Source: Saccopteryx bilineata (Eukaryota; Chordata; Mammalia; Chiroptera; Emballonuridae). Taken from it: a DNA stretch of 64,000 bases. The notes under the pieces were generated by a model. It did no database searches. It saw only the letters and a list, made by a program, of their open reading frames with translations, and was not told the DNA's origin. The stretch is taken from positions 202,803,847-202,867,846 of the forward strand of contig NC_089495.1 in NCBI RefSeq assembly GCF_036850765.1. The letters run 5' to 3'. Shown here piece by piece: positions 56,630 to 64,000 of the stretch; position 1 is the first letter of the stretch, and every line of letters begins with the position of its first letter. The translations under genes and the position numbers were made by a program.

Positions 56630-59600
56630 TAGTGTGCTTTAAATAGATTTTTATTTGCTTTTCTTGATATTTTTTTCTCCCATAGAGTAATAACATTACA
56701 GTCTAACAATCAGAATCCTGTTACACACGTTCACAGGCATGCCACATGACTGTGTTGAGGTGGTTGTGTCCTTGAGTCTGTTGACATGTCACAACATGGC
56801 CAGCCAGCCTCCTCATTTCAGCCAGCCTCAACACAAAACACCCAAGAGGGATGCACTCAACGTGGTTCCATTTGGAACTAGGTGGCAGGGCAAGTGGGAA
56901 GATACAAGGGATTATAGTGTGTCTGCATTCAGTCCCCTCGCATAAAGCCACGTGGATCTGAGGAGGCATCCAAGAGCTCTGGTGGGGTCCTTATTGCACC
57001 TAAGATATTATGAGTCAGAGCAAATTGATCAGGGACAGGCAGGCGCTGGGGAGCAGGCATACTTCAAAACAGCAGCAAACTGCATTCATACACACGTGAC
57101 ACCCTGCTGGGGCCAGACTGGCAAAGGCTGGAAAGTGACGCCCAGCTTGAAGAGAGCACTCAGACATATTGGGGGATTACTGTAAGTTGCCCTTTGATGT
57201 AATTGGGACTCACTCTAGAAACGGGTCCCTCTGACATACTCAGTTTTGGCAAAGTGCTGGTAGTATTGACATTAATACTCACAAACTGGAACCAACTTCT
57301 CCAGGGTCTCTGAAAACATCAGTCAAGACACTCTCTACCCGCTTCCTGTCTAAGGTTGCATAGGACTTTGTGAATTCTGGTTCCCTCCTATATTCAAGTT
57401 CTGTGGTTTAAAAAAAAAAGTCCTGAAGCATGCTCAAGGTGAAAGGCACATACACAGTCAATACAGTATGATGAGGTCTGATGCTTCAGGAGTCAGACAG
57501 ACTAGCAGGAGACTGAGTAGTGTAGTGTTGATTCTTAGAAATCTATACACAATTAAAATATTGCCACACTCAAATGCTACAGAATCTATAAGAAAGTACA
57601 AAAATCTATGAGCCTTGCAACCAGCCAGGTGATGAGATCAGAGGGTTCTAGAACTACAGGAGCTCCAGAAATAATGGGTAAGGGAGGGGCCTTTTGAAAT
57701 TTGAACCTAATGCCCTATTATGCACTCTTCCCCCACCAGAAGGATCATGGGCACTGTCCAGGACTGGGCCGGGCCTACACCCCAGCTGGCAGCAAAGGAG
57801 TAGGCAAGAAGAGTTGGAGGGAGTATCAGCTCTTAGAAGTGCTGAGGACCCTAAGCTGGCTGAGAAGTGACCAAGGGGTGGCTGGACGAGAAAAGATCAT
57901 CATGAGATCATAACTGAAGGAGAGCCTTGGGGAGAGGAGCACGGTGCCAGCTACTGGGGCCGTAGTGAACCAGCATGGAGAGTTTGATCTGTTCTAGTGT
58001 AGGCTGGGCTTATTCCCTTGGGTAGGAGACCCCAAAAAGGCTTCCTCTGTCCCCATCCCAGCATCCAAGGGGCTATCCCGTCTATTACCCACAGATCCCG
58101 TATGAGGCTTGGGGGGCTACAGGGTGAGGCAGGGCAGCTGCCTTTGCCTTCACAGGAATACAGAGTTATCTCCCAGCCTCTGCTTGACTGTGAGGCCTGG
58201 AGACCTGGAACTGGGGTGAGGAGGAAGACTGGTGTTAGTATGTAACAGGAAATCTTCAAAGTTTCAAAGAAGAAAGAGCACGACTAGAAAAGGACGGTTA
58301 GAGAAAAGGGGAGACAACTCTGGGCATCCCAAGAGGCTGTTGCTGGTGTCTGAACCCAAAATTCAGTCCCACCATGAGGAGAGGAAAGCGGGCTGCCCCC
58401 GCTCCCCGGAGGGATTCAGGTTCCTCCTCCAGGTGCTTACTAGAGGAGAAGGGGAGGGGAACAGCAGGGCACCCGTTTCTCCCCAGCAGCCTGGAAAGGA
58501 AGAGAACAGTCAGGGAGAAAATGAGAGTCCCCCTGAAGGCCCTGAACCTGGATGGGGACTGTTTGGGGCTTGGGACAGTGAAGCCCCTGGCCTCCTACCC
58601 AGGAGTGTTTGTTAGCCATCCTGGGCAGAGTGTGCAATACAAAACCAGAGGCAAGATGACGGCTGGCCGAGTTGTCAGTGCCTGGACGGCTTGGCTTCAC
58701 CCACAATGTCCTCCCTGCATTGTTCCTCTGCATTCTTACTCTGGGGTGTGCCCTCTTCCCACCTAGAAGCCCTCTGGCCTGCACCTCTCCTTAAGCTAGT
58801 TTCTAGCACCTTGGGGTGACATGTTGGGGGTAGGGTGGCAAGGTACTAACTAAGCCTTTCAGACTCAGGGTGCCTGCAGAGGGGGTAGATTTCAGGAAGG
58901 AATTTGGGAGCTGAAATTATAAAAAAAGAAGTAGGGGCAGACTCCGGGCTCCGGCCTGTGAGCAGGGTTTGGCCTCTCTGAGCAAGCACACTTACCAGCT
59001 CCCATGATGCCCTGCTTCCTACAGCTTCTCCACCTGTCTATCCTGTCCACATTTCCAATAGGCTGTCTCTTTCGCTCCATTCCCTCTACTTTCTCCCTCT
59101 AATTCACATCTCACAGTCCTCTGCCACATACTTGACCTTTCCAGGCCTAAGCAACTACAAGGAGCCCAGCCCCCAGGGGAGAGGCAAGGCTGAGACTGAA
59201 CACAGAAGCCTTTAGTCTCAGTCCTCCTCCCCACCCCAGCTATCTGGGAAGAAATTGCTGGGAATGAATAATAAGAGAGCAGGAGCGAGTGTAGCGCCAA
59301 ACGTGAGATAGGGCGAGGCTTGTAAAGTGGGAGTTGAAGGTGAGGAAAGGGCCAGATCTGGGACTGGAAAAGGAGACTCAGAGAAGGAGGAGGAGGGGGC
59401 CAGAGGTAGCGGATAGGAGGGCAAGGATGAAGGAGCAAGTCGGGGCTGAGACGGGGACTGGGACCAGAGAAGAAAGGGGGAAGTGTTGGGTCGGGGAGCC
59501 GGAAGGAAAGAGGTGCAGGAAAGGAGGCGGTTCAGAGGCGGATGAGAGAATCAGAGATGGGGAAATCGAGGGGATTGAAAAAGGGGCTATCACCCCACCT

Positions 59601-59733
59601 CACACACTCAAGGAGGGAGGTTGTGGTATCCAGCCCCGGGTGGGCTGCGGGCGCCCCTCCAGCAACACACTGGCTGCGGTGGCGGGGCCCCGATAGGGGT
59701 CGGCAAGGGATTTGTGTTTCGGTCAGCGGACGC
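56630..59733 (-). other. TP53INP2: TP53INP2 3' UTR (inferred)
   Basis: About 3.1 kb downstream of the stop contains no SINE or other young repeat, unlike everything to its left, and ends near a minus-strand AATAAA at 56655-56650. As I recall, the human 3' UTR is of similar length. Short open frames here look like chance. The exact cleavage point cannot be seen. Confidence 0.6.
56650..56655 (-). terminator. TP53INP2: Candidate poly(A) signal of TP53INP2
   Basis: TTTATT on the plus strand reads AATAAA on the minus strand, at the left edge of the repeat-free block downstream of TP53INP2. Inferred from position only. Confidence 0.5.
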
Positions 59734-59989
59734 TCAATAGTTGAACTGGCGCTGGCACGGCTGGTAGATGAAGCTGCCCTGGTGCTTGGACCGGCGCGGA
59801 CGGTTGTCGCGGGCACGGTTCTGTCGTTGCATCACCTTGGCGCTCAGCGCCTGGCGCTCCGCCCGCTGCCGGGCCCGCTGCAGCCGCCGCACCTGGCCGG
59901 CCTTCTCCAGCAGTGCAGCCCGCGCCGGCAGAGGAGGAGCGGCTGCGTGGTGCACAGCCCGGGGCTCGCGGCGGACTGGCGCCAGCTCC
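59734..59989 (-). CDS. TP53INP2: TP53INP2 last coding exon and stop codon
   Basis: A 256 bp exon begins ELAPVRREPRAVHHAA and contains PARAALLEKAGQVRRLQRAR, an Arg/Gln-rich helical region. It ends SKHQGSFIYQPCQRQFNY with stop TGA at 59736-59734. Acceptor CTGTCCCCGCAG. The basic tail matches the nuclear/nucleolar localisation region of the family. Confidence 0.96.
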
Positions 59990-60554
59990 CTGCGGGGACA
60001 GAGCAGGGCTCGGTCAGGGCCGGATCAGTGCGGAGCGAAGGAGAGAACTGACACTTCCCACGGTGTCCCCACACCACACCCTTGGCCTGGCGCAGTGCTG
60101 TCTCTGCTCACAAGGGGGCGCCCAACGCCCTTCCTCCAAGCCAAGCGGCATAAACCTCGTCGGTTTTAGTCTGTGATAGGTAAAAACCGGACCCCAGGGA
60201 AGACTTTGCAACCTCTAATTCGGCCCCTTCCTTTCTTACAAACCTCCAGAAGCCGCACCCCTCTGACGCTCTGGCCTTGCCCCTCTACCCTCTACTCCTA
60301 ACACTCCTAACGCCAGGCGCTAAGCCGGCTTCTCCGCATCTCGAAGCCCTGCCCCTTTACCTTTGGGCTGGCTCCGGCCTCACCCCCCCCCCCCATAGGC
60401 TGGATGGACCCTTCGCCTCTAAAGGCCCCGCCCCTCCGAGCGGGGGTGGGGGGCGGGCACCAGGGCTCTCTCCCCAGCCTCCAAGCCCGGACCCTGGACC
60501 CTGGCCTCCAAGACAGCTTCTCTAGGACTCCACTCTCCGCCCCAGCCCGCTCAC

Positions 60555-60849
60555 CCATCGCTAAGGTCGCCATCAGGCAGGTCCGCATCGGGGTGCGGGG
60601 AAGGGGGCCCAGGCTCCAGCACTATGGTGCTGCCGGTGACGTAAACGGACATGCTGGGGTGCTCGATGAGGAGGTCCTCCAGGGGACTGCTCTGGAGGCG
60701 GGTGGGCCCGAGTTCGGGCCCCTCTGCAGTAAAACAGGCGGGAGGGGTAACAAACCAGCTCTCGTCCATCAAGGAGGGCGCAGGCGGAGGGCGCCCAGCC
60801 GGGGCGGGGACGGGGGCGGCCCCTGGACTGGGAGGGGCCGCGTAGCTGT
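60555..60849 (-). CDS. TP53INP2: TP53INP2 second coding exon
   Basis: A 295 bp GC-rich exon (phase 1 in, phase 2 out) covers residues ~42-140: DSYAAPPSPGAAPVPAPAGR, then SLMDESWFVTPPACF, then the conserved PLEDLLIEHPSMSVYVTGST. Acceptor CTTCGTAG, donor GATGG/GTGAGC. Slightly longer than human through an extra Pro-Ala pair in the linker. Confidence 0.95.
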
Positions 60850-60899
60850 CTACGAAGCGCAGGAGGGGGGCCATGCGGGGTGGGGGCGCAGCGGGAAGG

Positions 60900-60922
60900 G
60901 ACACACACACACACACACACAG
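60900..60922. repeat. (CA)n microsatellite in TP53INP2 intron
   Basis: About eleven CA units between the first and second coding exons, followed by an imperfect CA-rich stretch. Confidence 0.9.
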
Positions 60923-61269
60923 ACGGACACACACACCGGACACAGCGGGGCGGAGAGAGAAAGGGCATCGTTAGTCAGACCCACAGCCCCGCCTGTCGTA
61001 CCCACAGGGCACCCACGGGCCTGGGGTCTGGATCTCCTACCCTAGGGCTCGTGAGATGTGGGACCCATTTGCGCAGCCATAAGGCGTTCCGGGCTTGTAT
61101 GGGATAGGGCCCTATTACCCCACTTCCAGTGTTCTGCCTCAGCCCTGGTTTGCCTAGTAGGCTGGGGGAACTCCCCGGGCCCCTTGAAGCTCCCTTCCCC
61201 GCCGCTGCTTAGCCACCTGACCTTCACAGGCCCAGGAGTCAGAGTCTTGGCACCCGCCCTAGGCCTCAC

Positions 61270-61393
61270 CCGGCAGGTCAATGATGAGCCAGCCATCCAT
61301 TTCTTCCTTCTCACTGATGAAGGCTCGGGGGCAGTCGAGGTCCTCGGGGGGCGGGGGGGTGCTGAAGAAGAGGCTGGTGAAGCGCTGGAACAT
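61270..61393 (-). CDS. TP53INP2: TP53INP2 first coding exon (start codon, LIR motif)
   Basis: ATG at 61393-61391 in good context (CCACCATG). It encodes MFQRFTSLFFSTPPPPEDLD, then CPRAFISEKEEMDGWLIIDLP. The donor is CCGG/GTGAGG, phase 1. The aromatic LIR residue Trp35 and hydrophobic Ile38 are present, so binding to ATG8-family proteins should be kept. Confidence 0.95.
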
Positions 61394-61490
61394 GGTGGAG
61401 GAGTGAAGCGGCCTCAGGGGGGCGCCCTATAGCAGTGCAAAAACCTGAGAGGCATAGAGAGGAGTCAGAGCCACCACTGACTGGAGCCTA

Positions 61491-61513
61491 CCCCCCCCCC
61501 CCCCCCCCCCCCC
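61491..61513. repeat. 23-base C homopolymer (G run on the TP53INP2 sense strand)
   Basis: Uninterrupted C from 61491 to 61513, with a second run of ten C at 61533-61542. Confidence 0.9.
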
Positions 61514-61599
61514 GTCCTGGCTGGAGATACCACCCCCCCCCCAGCCCCGTGCCAGATCAGAGTACTACAGCGAGGTGTGGGGAATATTTGCGGCGTGTG

Positions 61600-61855
61600 T
61601 GCTTTCCGGTAGGCCAGCCTGCTCTCAGACTTTTCTATTTTCTGTGTGACCTTCGGAAGTTACTTAACTTGTCTGCACTTTAGGTGTCTCATCTGTCAAA
61701 TGGCAATGAAAACAGTACCCGCCTCTGGGCCCTTGTAAGAATTAAATAAGCTAATAATAGTATCTTCCTCTAGGCTCTAATAAGAATTAAAGGAGCCAAA
61801 CACAAAGAGTTTAGAACAGTACCTGGGCAGGGTCAGCATTCCATAAATTAATCAA
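61600..61855 (+). mobile_element. MIR relic
   Basis: TGTGTGACCTTCGGAAGTTA, CTCATCTGTCAAATGGCAAT, AAGAATTAAATAAGCTAATA and AGAACAGTACCTGGGCAGGG in MIR order. Confidence 0.85.
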
Positions 61856-62039
61856 CTAGTTATTATTAATATGATTCCATGCTCTAGGGACACGGAAAGA
61901 GTAGCATATATGACCAGACTCTGTCCTGGAAGGGCTCCAGAGGACTGGACATCCAAGCTGGACCTCGAAGGGTAAATAGGAGTTCTCCAAACAAGGAAGA
62001 AATTGCTCAATGTTGTGATTAATTATCATCATCATAATA

Positions 62040-62260
62040 TTGCTCACGTTCCTGTGCCAGGTACTATACTAAACACTTTATTTATATTACTTCGTATAAT
62101 TCTCACACAACAATCTAGGAAGTGGGTATAATTATTATCCCTCTTTTACAGGTGAAGAAACTGAAGCTCAGAGAAGTAGAGTAACTTGCCCAAAGTTTCG
62201 CAGTTTGTAAAACAAAGTGGTAGGATTTTAATCCATGCAGTCAGAGACAGCATCCATAAT
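62040..62260 (+). mobile_element. MIR relic
   Basis: CCTGTGCCAGGTACTATACT, AATTCTCACACAACAATCTA, GAAACTGAAGCTCAGAGAAG in MIR order. Confidence 0.85.
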
Positions 62261-64000
62261 CACTATATTCAATTACTTTTGCTGGGTGTCTGGATTAGGC
62301 ATTTTTTAACTTGGTAGCCAAGGGCCATGGTCCATGTGTATTTTTCTGGGAAGAAGAATCTTGGTTTTCAAGATGATTTCTCAAACAATACTACTTGAGC
62401 CCAGAGATTGAGAACCACTGCTAGAGCCTGTGTGGCTTAAAAAGTGCTGGCTAGCAAAAATTCCACAGAGCCGCTACCTTGTGATTGCACAGGCCTCAGT
62501 CCTGTCTGTGAAATGAGCTTGGAAGATCCTATTCCCACAGGCCCTCCCCTTACCCCCCATTCCCAAGCTCCTGCTCAAGGGCAGCACCCCTGGCTAGGAG
62601 GAAGATCAGGTTACTGAGCCCCAGGGAGACAACAGGTCAGTGGGAGGTGATGGTGGAGGGAGGGAGCTATCATGCCCCAGGAACCCTTACGGGTCAGCAC
62701 AGAGGGTTAGACCAGGACTTAAGGCCTCAATCAGCCCTTCCCTGCATGAAGATGAGGAAGGAGACACCAAGGCAGTGGCTACAGATCTGCTCCTCTCCCC
62801 TCCTTGATCTAACTCAGACCTGGGTTCAGGGCCCCCTGGATGTCCCTAAAGCTTGACCCTCCACATCGGTCCCTGAAGATGGTCAATAGTTTTGTAACTG
62901 AGCCACTTGTCACCTTCCTTAAGGATGTTTCCACACTTCCTATAGAACTCCCTGGAGACATGTCCACATTTCGATTCCCTGAAGGCATTCTACTCATACC
63001 ATTAACACACCTGCTTGTGGCTACCCCTCCCATCTCCTGGGAATGTTTTTACACTTGCCAAAGAAGCCCCTAAACTCAATACCCTCAGAGTAGTTCCACA
63101 TTTGCAGACCCACAGTGGGTCCAGAAGGAAATGCTCCCTGGGTGCTGGCTTCCCTAGTGGGAGATCTATGGGGATATGAAAGGTTGGGGCAATCCCAACT
63201 AGGATCTGCCCAGTACAAGCCACATATCCCAACCCATCTGCAGCCACAGGGAGGAGTTAGTGACTCAGTTACCAAAAATCCAGAAAGTTTGGCCCTTCCA
63301 GAAGGAAGGGAAAATTGGGCCTTGATGAAGAACCCCTTCTTTCCAAAGACCTCCTACTTCATTGAGAAGATAAAGAAGTTAAGAGCTGTCTCAGGGACTA
63401 TCATATTCACCCAGTCCATTTCACAACCTGAGGATCAGAGGACATAAGTCTATCTAAAGACAGACAGCTAAATGGTAGCTGGGCAGGTCACTGAGCATCC
63501 AGTCCAGAGTGTACATAGAAAAATCTCAGCAAGTAATCCCCCAAAATATTCATTATGCAGGGGAGATAGGGAAGTCAGACAGGAGTCAGACCTTGATCAA
63601 GTAAGTCACTAATCCCCTCAAACCCCTCTGCCCAGCTATAAAAGGGCCTGTGGTTTCAGACACCAAGATTCATCGTGCATTTACTAGAGCACCCACTGTA
63701 TGGGCCTCCTCAAATTATAGACAGACTGAAGTAACAGACTAGGGGTGGGGGCAGAGCTGCCTGCCAGAGGTCACACAGCAAGTCAGTGACAGAGCCAAGA
63801 GTAGCAGCAGCACCAGCCAGCCAGTGCCCGCCCCTCGCATGACCACTGGGGAGTCTCCCGGATTTTCTTTCCCAGCTCTGCCAGCTTCCTGGTTCTCACA
63901 TTCCCAGCCCTGCTCCAAGGAGAACCATTCCCTTTAATAACTGCAGCAGCTGTGCCCAGAATAGCACTTGTGAGCCCTAAGCCCATCCTTGAGCAAAGCC

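Larger units (their letters stand above)
59734..61393 (-). other. TP53INP2: TP53INP2 coding region (3 exons)
   Basis: Three minus-strand coding exons (124, 295 and 256 bases) join in phase into 224 codons plus stop; the human protein is 220 residues. TP53INP2 (DOR) shuttles from the nucleus to autophagosomes, binds LC3/GABARAP proteins through an LC3-interacting region, and coactivates thyroid hormone receptor. The LIR core W-L-I-I is at residues 35-38, preceded by acidic residues (EEMDG). A second conserved block, SSPLEDLLIEHPSMSVY, lies near residues 95-111. The C-terminus is basic and ends QCQRQFNY. No defect is seen. The upstream noncoding exon(s) and promoter are not recognised and may lie beyond 64000. 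Confidence 0.96.
61394..64000 (-). other. TP53INP2 5' UTR piece and upstream intron
   Basis: The coding exon's 5' UTR extends to an acceptor at about 61421 (GCTATAG) or 61449 (CTCTCAG). Beyond it the sequence holds a 23-base C run (61491-61513), a second C run (61533-61542), a MIR-like relic at about 61640-61850, another MIR at about 62040-62260, and MIR-like fragments near 63430 and 63680-63790. No noncoding exon or promoter could be identified. Confidence 0.5.

Noticed and set aside
58232..58766. Overlapping 127 and 130 codon frames in 58.2-58.8 kb
   Set aside because: Two different frames of similar length over the same GC-rich DNA, with no recognisable domain; lies within the inferred TP53INP2 3' UTR on the opposite strand.
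59334..59696. Open frame MKVRKGPDLGLEKETQRRRR on the plus strand opposite the TP53INP2 3' UTR
   Set aside because: Low-complexity Arg/Glu/Gly composition from purine-rich DNA; no homology recognised, no splice context.
1..64000. A novel multi-gene system (defence, biosynthetic or mobile)
   Set aside because: The window is ordinary mammalian gene and intron sequence; apart from NCOA6, TP53INP2 and a dead mariner transposase, no protein-coding unit can be supported.

Overview
This is nuclear genomic DNA from a placental mammal, almost certainly a bat. The window carries more than thirty young tRNA-derived SINEs of a few related families whose heads read like the chiropteran Ves/Rhin-type SINEs, plus ancient MIR, L2, MER5 and Tigger relics shared by all placentals. 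From memory, this particular mix of SINE families points to horseshoe, leaf-nosed and allied bats (Rhinolophoidea). That placement is an inference and was not computed.

Two genes are present, tail to tail. On the plus strand, 2533-54220 holds the twelve last coding exons of NCOA6, a nuclear-receptor coactivator and scaffold of the MLL3/MLL4 (ASCOM) histone methyltransferase complexes. Every exon has AG/GT borders and compatible phase. Together they encode about 1,969 residues, the equivalent of human residue ~79 to the C-terminus. The exons for the first ~78 residues lie to the left of the window. On the minus strand, 61393-59734 holds the complete TP53INP2 coding sequence (three exons, 224 codons), an autophagy factor and nuclear coactivator. 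Its ~3 kb 3' UTR runs left to about 56630. The same convergent NCOA6/TP53INP2 arrangement is known from human 20q11.22.

Between the two gene ends sits a 1,295 bp mariner transposon (54561-55855). It has perfect 31 bp inverted repeats and a TA duplication, but its transposase is broken by one stop and two frameshifts.

Region by region: 1-20 kb is NCOA6 intron packed with SINEs and a broken L1/HAL1-like relic (about 12.8-18.3 kb). 20-35 kb contains the large exons, with a polyglutamine tract, two LXXLL receptor boxes and a basic nuclear signal. 35-54 kb has small 3' exons in SINE-rich introns, where several SINEs are nested. 56-64 kb, around TP53INP2, is GC-rich in part and lacks young SINEs.

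I see no undescribed protein system here. The most unusual signals are by-products of LINE machinery: an 18-nt 3' fragment of tRNA-His inserted with a poly(A) tail and target-site duplication, two truncated U2 snRNA inserts, poly(A)-only inserts, a 59 bp mini-SINE, and a SINE family carrying tandem CTCF-like motifs.
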